Source of the DNA: Candidatus Hydrothermota bacterium
Lineage (GTDB): Bacteria > Hydrothermota > Hydrothermia > B15-G9
DNA length: 10,582 nucleotides
Assembly: GCA_003645975.1 (NCBI GenBank)
Contig: QNDP01000021.1
Location: forward strand, 1-10,582
Reading direction: 5' to 3'
Shown here in pieces: positions 1 to 6,014 of this stretch (positions are counted from its first letter, which is position 1; each line of letters begins with the position of its first letter). A program made the translations under genes and the position numbers. The notes beneath the pieces were generated by a model, which saw nothing but the letters and a program-made list of their open reading frames with translations, searched no databases and was not told the DNA's origin.

Positions 1-527
1 ATGAGACGATCATCGGCTGTCAAATAAGGTTCACATTCTGCTCCGTTGATGATGATCGTATCGATTGGGTTGTCAGGAGGCGGTGAAAGCTTGACATGGG
101 TCGGGAACGCTGCCCCTCCCATCCCAACGATACCAGCCTCTTTGACGGCTTCGACGATTTCCTTCGGGTCTGTGTTCAGATAATCTTCACGCTCAATCAG
201 TTCTACCCACCTATCCTCACCGTCAACCTCAATAACGACGGTCGGAACGTTTTTGCCAAGCACTGGATGCGGATGGTCAAGTATAGCTTTGACTTTTCCA
301 GATGTGGGCGAATGGACATTGGCGGATATGAAGGCAGCAATTTCGCCGATCTTCTGACCCCCGATAACCTCATCGCCTCTTTTCACAAGTGGTTTGGCCG
401 GTGCCCCGGTGTGTTGACTTAAAGGAACATAGAGGATTTCAGGGAGTGGAAGTTTTTCTATGGCTCTATCCGCCGTCAATTTATTGTAAGGTGGATGAAC
501 ACCTCCTTTGAAGGTCAATCTGGCCAT
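1..527 (-). CDS. rnfC: Electron transport complex subunit RnfC, N-terminal part (runs off the window)
   Basis: Translating the minus strand from the ATG at 527 gives 175 residues with no stop before the window edge. RnfC is the peripheral subunit of the membrane Rnf complex, which passes electrons between ferredoxin and NAD and pumps Na+ or H+. Visible family landmarks are the start GGVHPPYNK (residues 8-16), [10 protein letters not shown] (35-44), a lipoyl-like segment with VKRGDEV and HSPTSGKV (about 48-80), the glycine-rich [13 protein letters not shown], and [16 protein letters not shown] at the window edge. The last two resemble the nucleotide/FMN-binding fold shared with NuoF. The C-terminal 4Fe-4S ferredoxin domain lies outside the window. 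AGGAG sits 9 bases before the ATG. It is transcribed divergently from manC. Other rnf genes would be expected to follow beyond base 1. Identification is firm. Confidence 0.95.
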   Translation of the reverse strand, partial: MARLTFKGGVHPPYNKLTADRAIEKLPLPEILYVPLSQHTGAPAKPLVKRGDEVIGGQKIGEIAAFISANVHSPTSGKVKAILDHPHPVLGKNVPTVVIEVDGEDRWVELIEREDYLNTDPKEIVEAVKEAGIVGMGGAAFPTHVKLSPPPDNPIDTIIINGAECEPYLTADDRL

Positions 528-569
528 TTATATTCGCTCCTTTTGGCTCAGTTTTTGATGGACACGAAT

Positions 570-597
570 ATTATAGCATCGCACAATCCCGTTGCAA
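570..597 (-). promoter_or_regulatory. Candidate sigma-70-type promoter of rnfC
   Basis: On the minus strand the sequence reads TTGCAA (597-592), 16 bases, then a perfect TATAAT (575-570). This would start transcription near 563 and give a leader of about 36 nt containing the rnfC ribosome site. The -10 hexamer is the strongest in the window. The -35 is four of six to consensus (TTGACA). Confidence 0.55.
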
Positions 598-620
598 CTC
601 TAAGTCCAAATAATTACGAT
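592..620 (+). promoter_or_regulatory. Candidate promoter toward manC sharing the palindromic -35
   Basis: The same TTGCAA (592-597), being its own reverse complement, is followed on the plus strand by a 17-base spacer and TACGAT (615-620; four of six to TATAAT). The leader to the manC ATG would be about 100 nt. Spacing is ideal but the hexamers are only moderate, so this is tentative. Confidence 0.3.
593..608 (-). promoter_or_regulatory. Possible sigma-54-type -24/-12 element upstream of rnfC
   Basis: The minus strand reads TGG (608-606), eight bases, then TTGCA (597-593). The invariant GG and GC are exactly ten bases apart, as sigma-54 promoters require, and TTGCA matches the -12 consensus. 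The -24 part (TGGACT) departs from TGGCAC after TGG. The element overlaps the sigma-70-like -35, so both cannot be used at once. rpoN is encoded in this window. A chance match is possible. Confidence 0.25.
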
Positions 621-727
621 TTATCGAATTAGGCACATCTGTAAATATTCACCCATGAATAAATTGTGCTCATTTTTGTCCTATGTGATGTCGAACCTTT
701 GTGTTTGGCTTTATTCTTTTAATTGCT

Positions 728-1795
728 ATGGAACTGAGAAGTAGATTGTTTGCTGGAATTATGGCTGGTGGAAAAGGAGAGCGGTTATGGCCGCTCTCGA
801 GAAAAAATCGACCAAAACAGCTCCTGAAGCTCTTCTCCGACAAGACGCTTATCGAGGAGACGGTCGGCCGAATCGAACCACTTATTCCGAAAGATCGAAT
901 GGTGGTCATTACAACTTCGGAACTTAAGCCTCAAATGACTGAAATTCTGCCAGATATAACTTTGCTCTTTGAACCCGAAGGAAAGAACACCGCTCCAGCA
1001 TGTGCTTTTGCGGCATCATATCTGAAAAGGCAGGGGTTCGATGACGCAGTTTTGTTCATGTTACCAGCAGACCATGTCATCCAAAACGGACAATTGCTTC
1101 GTGAAACCCTCCTGTTCGCAGCCGGACTGGCCGATCAAACGAAAAAACTTGTAACCTTCGGCATAACGCCTTCGCGTCCCGAAACCGGCTACGGATACAT
1201 AGAATTTGGCGATCCAATCGCAGAATCGGATGGGTTCAGAGCGTTCGATGTCGTTAAGTTCCACGAAAAGCCCGACCTTGAAAGGGCAAAGGCCTATATC
1301 GAGAGCGGCCGATTCCTTTGGAACTCCGGGATGTTCGTCTGGCGTGTCGATGTCTTTCTCGATTCCTTGAGGCGGCACATGCCCGAACTGTTCGATCTGA
1401 CCGAAAAATACGATGTCCGTGACCCCGATGAGTTGCAATTGTTTTACAAAGACGCACCGAAAACATCCATCGATTACGGACTTATGGAAAAAGCCGAGAA
1501 CATAGCCGTTGTGGAAGCCCGTTTCGACTGGGAGGACATCGGCTCCTTTGCGGCTTTGGACAGGATAATAACCCCGGATGCGAACAGAAATGTCCTCAAA
1601 GGAGAGGTGATCGCCGTTGAATCGGAAGACAATGTCTTTGTGTCGGAAGGCGGATTGATAGCGGCACTCGGCGTCTCCGAACTCATCGTTGTCCACACGA
1701 AAGATGTAACTCTTGTGATACCAAGGAAATACGCACAAAGAGTCAAGGAACTGCTCGCAAAGGTCAGAGAAAAGGGTAAGTTGGAATACACATGA
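728..1795 (+). CDS. manC: Mannose-1-phosphate guanylyltransferase
   Basis: This enzyme makes GDP-mannose from GTP and mannose-1-phosphate in the cytoplasm, for polysaccharide or glycoconjugate synthesis. The 355-residue protein shows the nucleotidyltransferase signature GGKGERLWPLSR (14-25), EGKNTAPA (84-91), the LPADH metal/nucleotide motif (112-116), PETGYGYIE (151-159), FHEKP (178-182), and WNSGMFVW (198-205), followed by SIDYGLMEKA and DWEDIGS. All are typical of GMP family members. The length fits the short monofunctional form, without the phosphomannose isomerase domain of some ManC proteins. The ATG at 728 is chosen because the signature then sits at the usual distance from the N-terminus. 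A GTG at 701 would add nine hydrophobic residues. Neither start has a ribosome site. The next gene follows after 23 bases. The symbol follows common use; manC and mpg names overlap. Confidence 0.93.
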   Translation: MELRSRLFAGIMAGGKGERLWPLSRKNRPKQLLKLFSDKTLIEETVGRIEPLIPKDRMVVITTSELKPQMTEILPDITLLFEPEGKNTAPACAFAASYLKRQGFDDAVLFMLPADHVIQNGQLLRETLLFAAGLADQTKKLVTFGITPSRPETGYGYIEFGDPIAESDGFRAFDVVKFHEKPDLERAKAYIESGRFLWNSGMFVWRVDVFLDSLRRHMPELFDLTEKYDVRDPDELQLFYKDAPKTSIDYGLMEKAENIAVVEARFDWEDIGSFAALDRIITPDANRNVLKGEVIAVESEDNVFVSEGGLIAALGVSELIVVHTKDVTLVIPRKYAQRVKELLAKVREKGKLEYT

Positions 1796-1818
1796 AAATC
1801 TGAGGAGGTTGGACTGTC

Positions 1819-2661
1819 ATGAAAATCTTCCTGATCTTTGGACTTATGGGTTCGCTTTTGAACATAATTGCGGGCGATTCAGTGGATGTCAGAGTCGTTA
1901 AGTGCATCGAAGTTCAACAAAAATATTACAAGATTTTGAAAGGCAAGCCATTTGAAGTCAAAGTCGAAGGCCCTACCACCGTGAGATTCTACACCCGTTT
2001 GGTCATGCCAAAGGGCTTAAAACACGGGACTTACAAGTTAATACTCGAGGAGGACGAGGCGCGTGAGAAGGTCATTGTGAAAGAGACAGAAGTCTCCAAG
2101 AGTTCCAGAGTTGACGGCCAAAGGGTTGGCAAATGGCGCTCATTTGTGGTGGATGTCCCAGCAGGTGTCCACACTTACAAAATACATCTCTTTGAAGCAG
2201 ACGGAGATGCAGTCCTGATAAGGCCTGTCATTATAAGCGAAAGTGAGTGGCAAGAGGTGGCACCGAAGGGCGGCCTAACACCTTTAACCCTTGTCGATGG
2301 GGACCAGGAAACACGGTTCTGGCTTATTGAAGTGGGCAAGCCTGTCGAATTTGAGTTCGACGGCAATGTCCACGCAAAGTTGATCATCAGGTTGAACTTC
2401 GAGGTGAACATGCCCGAACCGCAGAGCTTTTCGGTCGTAATATCCGAAAACGACAGGATCGTGCGGGACAAAACCTTCAGGGCAAGGAAATCGAAGACGA
2501 GCTATTACAAAGAGAAGGGCGATGTGATCCCTTCGGTTCAAAAGGCTCTGAACTTTAGTCTCGGTAAAGGCCACCATGTCGTGAAAGTCGAGATATTGAG
2601 CGGCGTCGCCAAGTCCGCAGCAATCAGGTTGATCGTGTCAAAGCCCAAAGTGGAGGGGTAA
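1819..2661 (+). CDS. Secreted protein with two tandem copies of a beta-rich domain, function unknown
   Basis: I do not recognise a named family. The 280-residue product begins with a signal-peptide-like stretch (residues 1-19: MKIF, a hydrophobic core, then IIAG before Asp20). The rest is rich in alternating beta-strand patterns. Two halves look homologous. Residues 41-140 (KGKPFEVKVEG, then a TRL strand, GTYKLILEED, WRSFVVDVPAGVHTYKIHLFE, LIRPVII) match residues 172-274 (VGKPVEFEFDG, IRLNF, QSFSVVISEND, KALNFSLGKGHHVVKVEIL, AIRLIVS) in order and spacing. I infer two tandem beta-sandwich domains, periplasmic or surface located. No catalytic motif is apparent. There is one cysteine (29) and no lipobox. 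The start has GGAGG ten bases upstream (1804-1808). Its stop abuts the next gene's ATG, which suggests a coexpressed partner. Confidence 0.85.
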   Translation: MKIFLIFGLMGSLLNIIAGDSVDVRVVKCIEVQQKYYKILKGKPFEVKVEGPTTVRFYTRLVMPKGLKHGTYKLILEEDEAREKVIVKETEVSKSSRVDGQRVGKWRSFVVDVPAGVHTYKIHLFEADGDAVLIRPVIISESEWQEVAPKGGLTPLTLVDGDQETRFWLIEVGKPVEFEFDGNVHAKLIIRLNFEVNMPEPQSFSVVISENDRIVRDKTFRARKSKTSYYKEKGDVIPSVQKALNFSLGKGHHVVKVEILSGVAKSAAIRLIVSKPKVEG

Positions 2662-3621
2662 ATGTTGGCATTACTTGCACTTCTGCTCGTATCCCAGTCA
2701 TTTTGGCCTATACATGTCTCCAAGAACATCAGTGCAAGTTTCGCAATTTCATATACTTATGACTCAAACCCATTCCTTTATTCCGATGGCCAGATCAAGG
2801 AGTTTTTGGATGGCAGCACTTCAAAAAAGTTCATGAATGTCAAAACGATAGACGATCTGACGGTGAAAACGGATCTCCGAATAAACTTCTCAATCGGGGA
2901 TAGGACGCTGTCGGTGGAACACAGACTTAGGCATTTTTTGCGAAACCGCAGAAAGGACTATCAAATCATCGGTTTAAAGTTCAGATTCAATGACAGGATG
3001 ACTCTGCGCTTCAAGCACATCCCGGACTTTTACATAAGGGCGTATCGGGATCGGGACGAAGATGGCTCTCCGTATAAGGAATTCACTTACCAGTTGAATA
3101 GCTTTTCTATCCGCCTCAGACCCAACGAGTTCCTTGCAACGAATTTGAAACTTTCCTTCTACGATTATCCCGTCGGATTCAACGAATACGATTCTAAGGA
3201 TTTTGAATTGGCGGTTCTCCTGAACTTCACAAACTTCAAAACGGGTTATGTCTTCGACCTCAGCAAGGCAAAAGGCGTTGGGGACGAATGGATTGCAGAC
3301 CCTTCATTCGTGGAACACACCGTTCTATCGGAAGCTAAACTCACCAAAGGCAGTTCGACATATCGATTCGAGATGTCTCTAAGCCGAAGAATCTTCCTCA
3401 GTCGAAAAGACGCCCAGCTTGATCCGCTGCATGTGGGCAGAAAAGATTGGATTATGAAAAGCTCTTTGGAGATGCAACGCAGGCTTAACAAAAGGGTAAC
3501 ACTCACAACACAAATGAGTTACAGTCTAAGAAATGTCCAGTCGGATTTCAAAGACGATATTGACGAAGTCAAAGACTACAAAAGATTGAAGCTTTCGATT
3601 GGCTTCAGGTTCAGGCTTTGA
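2662..3621 (+). CDS. Probable outer-membrane beta-barrel protein, function unknown
   Basis: The 319-residue product has a short signal-like N-terminus (MLALLALLLVS) followed almost entirely by amphipathic beta-strand patterns with aromatic residues at strand ends. Examples are SASFAISYTYDSNPFLY, KDYQIIGLKFRFND, MTLRFKHIPDFY, FSIRLRP, TNLKLSFYDYP, SSTYRFEMSLSRRIF, VTLTTQMSYSL and the terminal RLKLSIGFRFRL. The YDSNPF segment just after the first strand resembles motifs near the N-terminus of many outer-membrane beta-barrel proteins. The final residue is Leu rather than the usual Phe, but the last strand alternates as a barrel strand should. Its ATG directly follows the preceding stop, and GGAGG five bases upstream lies within the previous gene, so the two are cotranslated. 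No transport or enzyme motif was seen. A porin-like, adhesin or glycan-related role cannot be distinguished. Confidence 0.85.
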   Translation: MLALLALLLVSQSFWPIHVSKNISASFAISYTYDSNPFLYSDGQIKEFLDGSTSKKFMNVKTIDDLTVKTDLRINFSIGDRTLSVEHRLRHFLRNRRKDYQIIGLKFRFNDRMTLRFKHIPDFYIRAYRDRDEDGSPYKEFTYQLNSFSIRLRPNEFLATNLKLSFYDYPVGFNEYDSKDFELAVLLNFTNFKTGYVFDLSKAKGVGDEWIADPSFVEHTVLSEAKLTKGSSTYRFEMSLSRRIFLSRKDAQLDPLHVGRKDWIMKSSLEMQRRLNKRVTLTTQMSYSLRNVQSDFKDDIDEVKDYKRLKLSIGFRFRL

Positions 3622-3796
3622 AGGCAAGTATTGGGACAGAAGCGGCAATTCCCTCCATCCTAAAAATTTTCAACCTCGTGTGGTCTAATTAGGAACATGG
3701 CCACTCCTTTGTGAATCAAGGTCTTTCAGCTTCAAATCGGCTCCATGTCCGAAAAAAGTGGATCAGCCGAATGTTTTGGCAAGTTGAGGGCAGCTT
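3622..3796. other. Convergent intergenic gap, nothing definite
   Basis: The 175 bases between the beta-barrel gene and the convergent DUF212 gene hold an AAAAATTTT tract and a loose hairpin (GTGGTC with GGCCAC, 13-base loop), but no stem followed by a T run. No short gene with a ribosome site was seen. Confidence 0.5.
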
Positions 3797-4231
3797 CTAA
3801 TCCATGATCAAAGCGAGGCCTATTCCAAGAATAGCGCCGACAAGGACTTCGACCGGCGTGTGGCCTAAAAGTTCGGCGAGCCGTTTTGTCCCGACTTTGT
3901 GCTCTATCTTCAGCTCATCGATGATCTTGTTGATGACAGCCGCCTGTTTGCCAGCCGCCCGTCTAACGCCGGCGGCATCATACATAACTATGAGGCTGAA
4001 GAACATAGTGACAGCAAAGAGCGAGGAATCGAAGCCCTCATGGCGCCCGACAAGTGTGGAAAGCGCCATGACCGACGCCGTGTGTGAACTCGGCATCCCA
4101 CCGGTTCGGAAAAGCACACGGAAATCCCACTTCCGTTTCTTCAGAATATGCCAAACAAATTTGATGACTTGGACGAGGATCATAACAAGGATCACTTTCC
4201 ACAGAATGGGATTGTGAAGCAGGTCATTCAT
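3797..4231 (-). CDS. Divergent PAP2 family membrane protein (YuiD/DUF212)
   Basis: The 144-residue product carries the family's hallmark RTGGMPSSHTASV near residue 45, where PSSHT corresponds to the central PAP2 phosphatase motif. It also has GVRRAAGKQA in the middle and ELLGHTPVEVLVGAILGI near the C-terminus. Several hydrophobic segments (about residues 9-24, 55-85 and 125-143) fit an integral membrane protein. Length is close to Bacillus YuiD. Relatives of PAP2 phosphatases act on lipid phosphates, but the activity of this divergent branch is, as far as I know, not established. The ATG at 4231 overlaps the upstream synthase stop in TGATG, with AAAGGA as ribosome site inside that gene. A TTG one codon earlier is an alternative. 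The coupling suggests a substrate made by, or related to, the prenyl diphosphate synthase; that is inference. Confidence 0.92.
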   Translation of the reverse strand: MNDLLHNPILWKVILVMILVQVIKFVWHILKKRKWDFRVLFRTGGMPSSHTASVMALSTLVGRHEGFDSSLFAVTMFFSLIVMYDAAGVRRAAGKQAAVINKIIDELKIEHKVGTKRLAELLGHTPVEVLVGAILGIGLALIMD

Positions 4232-5127
4232 CAATAAGTCCTTTCGACTATGAAGTTTGCGAGTTCAACGATAGGCCATGCATCCTCACCGAAGAGCGAA
4301 CGAGCGATGCCGATGGCCTCATCGACCAACCGTCTTGCATCAGAACGGGCTTTTGCCACCCCATAAAGTGCTGTGTATGTGCATTTTCCACGCTCCCTGT
4401 CCTTGTGGACTTTCTTGCCGACCGTCGCCTCGTCTCCGATCTCGTCGAGGATGTCGTCCGCTATCTGAAAGGCCAGGCCTATGTTCTCGCCGATTTTCCT
4501 GTAAGGTTCTACAACTGAAAGATTTCTTGATGCTATACCGCCGATTACAAGTGCGGCACGAATGAATCTGCCTGTCTTGCGCGTGTGGATGTAACGGACA
4601 AGCTCTTCGGTCGGCTTTTTGCCTTCCGATTGGAGATCGACTGCTTGACCGCCCATGACCCCGTCTATGCCGATGGCATCGATAAGTTCGTTCATCATCT
4701 CGATTTTCACATCTGGCGGCTGAGTTCCCTGCAAAAATAAGCGAATGGCCTCGACGAGCAGCGTATCACCTGCAAGGATGGCGATTCCTTCGCCGAAAAC
4801 CTTGTGATTGCTGAGCTTTCCGCGACGATAGTCATCGTCATCCATGGCAGGAAGGTCATCGTGGATCAATGTGAAGGTGTGGATGAGTTCTAAAGCGGCC
4901 GCCTGCGGCAGCACCTCATTCTCAACATCCTGACCTCCAGCAAGTTCGTAGCCCATGATCGCAAGTATAGGTCTTAACCTTTTGCCACCAGCAAAAAGCG
5001 AATATCGCATTGCATCCCTCAAAATTCGGGGGCCAGGCCCGTCTTTGGGCAAAAACTCATCAATTTTGCGTTCCACAAGTCTTTGTCTCGACTTCCAGTA
5101 TGCCCAAAAATCCTTTTCGCCATTCAT
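4231..5127 (-). CDS. ispA: Short-chain polyprenyl diphosphate synthase (farnesyl or geranylgeranyl diphosphate synthase)
   Basis: It condenses isopentenyl diphosphate with allylic diphosphates, supplying C15 or C20 precursors for undecaprenyl carriers, quinones and other isoprenoids. The 298-residue protein shows GGKRLRP (47-53), the first Asp-rich motif DDLPAMD (90-96) followed by DDDYRRG, the GQAVDL segment, KTGRF, and the second Asp-rich motif DDILDEIGD with GKKVHKD and TYTALYG after it. Phe85 and Thr86 lie five and four residues before the first Asp motif, where bulky residues limit chain length, so a short product is likely, but C15 versus C20 is not decided. The ATG at 5127 gives the family's normal N-terminus. 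It has no ribosome site, which fits the leaderless promoter found just upstream. An open frame extends upstream to a TTG at 5232, but those residues do not look conserved. The next gene overlaps by one base. Confidence 0.93.
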   Translation of the reverse strand: MNGEKDFWAYWKSRQRLVERKIDEFLPKDGPGPRILRDAMRYSLFAGGKRLRPILAIMGYELAGGQDVENEVLPQAAALELIHTFTLIHDDLPAMDDDDYRRGKLSNHKVFGEGIAILAGDTLLVEAIRLFLQGTQPPDVKIEMMNELIDAIGIDGVMGGQAVDLQSEGKKPTEELVRYIHTRKTGRFIRAALVIGGIASRNLSVVEPYRKIGENIGLAFQIADDILDEIGDEATVGKKVHKDRERGKCTYTALYGVAKARSDARRLVDEAIGIARSLFGEDAWPIVELANFIVERTY

Positions 5128-5135
5128 CGGCGGAT

Positions 5136-5165
5136 AGGATAAGAGCGAACAACGAGATGTGTCAA
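5136..5165 (-). promoter_or_regulatory. Candidate promoter giving a leaderless prenyl synthase mRNA
   Basis: On the minus strand a perfect TTGACA (5165-5160) is followed by an 18-base spacer and TATCCT (5141-5136; four of six to TATAAT). Initiation about seven bases downstream falls at 5127-5129, on or next to the ATG at 5127, which lacks a Shine-Dalgarno sequence. Confidence 0.45.
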
Positions 5166-5192
5166 TTTGGCAAGGTTCTGTTTCCGTATTTG

Positions 5193-5205
5193 AAAGGTAA
5201 CCTTT
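5193..5205. promoter_or_regulatory. 13-bp interrupted palindrome in the divergent ispA/lptB region
   Basis: AAAGGT and ACCTTT form perfect inverted 6-base arms around a single A, in the middle of the 164-base gap between two divergent genes. The shape suits a dimeric repressor site, but a single copy of this size may occur by chance. Confidence 0.25.
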
Positions 5206-5291
5206 TGATTCCGACCCTGTTAAAAGCCACAACGAAAAAGGCCGTTGAGATGCATTAAAATTTCAGGCCGAAATTGTGGAGGTCCTCAAAA

Positions 5292-6014
5292 GTGAGCGAA
5301 CTTAAAGCTGAAGGACTTGTAAAAATCTATGGAAAAAGGAAAGTTGTGGATGGCGTCAGTTTAAATGTCCGCACAGGTGAGGTCGTCGGCCTGCTCGGAC
5401 CGAACGGTGCGGGTAAAACAACCACTTTTTACATGATAATGGGCGCAATCAAACCCAATGAAGGACGCATTTTTTTCGACGATAAAGAGATAACCCACTT
5501 GCCCATGTTCAAGAGGGCGAGGTTGGGGATCAGCTATTTGCCGCAGGAACCGTCAATTTTTAGAAAACTCAGCGTCTTCGACAATGTTTACAGTGTCCTT
5601 GAAATGAGGGGGTTGGGCGGCCGTGAAGGACGCAAGGAAGCTGAGAAAGTCTTGAAACTCATGAATGTTTGGCATCTCAGGAAAAGCAAAGGGTATATGC
5701 TGTCCGGTGGCGAAAGGAGAAGGGTGGAGATTGCAAGAGCACTTGTCTTGAGACCGAAATTTTTGTTGCTCGACGAACCGTTCACAGGGATAGACCCGAA
5801 AACTCGGCAGGAGATTCAGGACATCGTGGTCAACTTAAAAGACATGGGGATAGGCGTTTTGATCACAGATCACAATGTCAGAGAGACATTGGAGATTACC
5901 GATAGAGCCTATATAATTTACGAAGGCAAGATATTACTGGCAGGGACATCGGAAATGCTTGTGAATGATCCAAAAGCAAGAGAGGTCTATTTGGGAGAGA
6001 GGTTTAGACTATGA
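5292..6014 (+). CDS. lptB: LPS export ABC transporter ATP-binding protein LptB
   Basis: LptB is the cytoplasmic ATPase that, with LptF/G and LptC, pulls LPS from the inner membrane into the Lpt bridge. The 240-residue protein has Walker A GPNGAGKTT (36-44), the LptB-specific Q-loop run QEPSIFRKLSVFDN (85-98, including the aromatic residue that contacts the coupling helices), signature LSGGERRRVEIARAL (137-151), Walker B LLLDEPFTGIDP (158-169), and the switch DH (193-194). The C-terminal YLGERFRL is close to the ending seen in other LptB proteins. GTG at 5292 is chosen since GGAGG (5278-5282) lies nine bases before it. An in-frame TTG at 5274 precedes that ribosome site and is unlikely. It overlaps rpoN in ATGA. 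lptA, lptC and lptFG are not in the window. Confidence 0.96.
   Translation: MSELKAEGLVKIYGKRKVVDGVSLNVRTGEVVGLLGPNGAGKTTTFYMIMGAIKPNEGRIFFDDKEITHLPMFKRARLGISYLPQEPSIFRKLSVFDNVYSVLEMRGLGGREGRKEAEKVLKLMNVWHLRKSKGYMLSGGERRRVEIARALVLRPKFLLLDEPFTGIDPKTRQEIQDIVVNLKDMGIGVLITDHNVRETLEITDRAYIIYEGKILLAGTSEMLVNDPKAREVYLGERFRL

Noticed and set aside
96..422. Plus-strand open frame of 108 codons
   Set aside because: It lies opposite rnfC, whose translation is unmistakable, and has no family features.
1061..1738. Minus-strand open frame of 225 codons opposite manC
   Set aside because: Antisense shadow of a gene with clear catalytic motifs; its own translation shows no recognisable domain.
3685..3713. Hairpin GTGGTC/GGCCAC as a terminator between convergent genes
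   Set aside because: It contains a wobble pair and a 13-base loop, and no T run follows directly on either strand.
3777..3792. Plus-strand sigma-54-like match TGGCAAG-N4-GGGCA with correct GG-N10-GC spacing
   Set aside because: It points into the 3' end of the minus-strand DUF212 gene with no plus-strand gene downstream, and the -12 half is poor; most likely chance.
3804..4217. Plus-strand open frame of 137 codons
   Set aside because: Antisense to the DUF212 gene, with Ser/Arg-rich composition typical of a shadow frame.
5239..5254. Weak sigma-54-like AGGCCGT-N5-TGCA upstream of lptB-rpoN, which would imply autoregulation
   Set aside because: Spacing fits, but only GGC and TGCA match; too little to call without conservation data.
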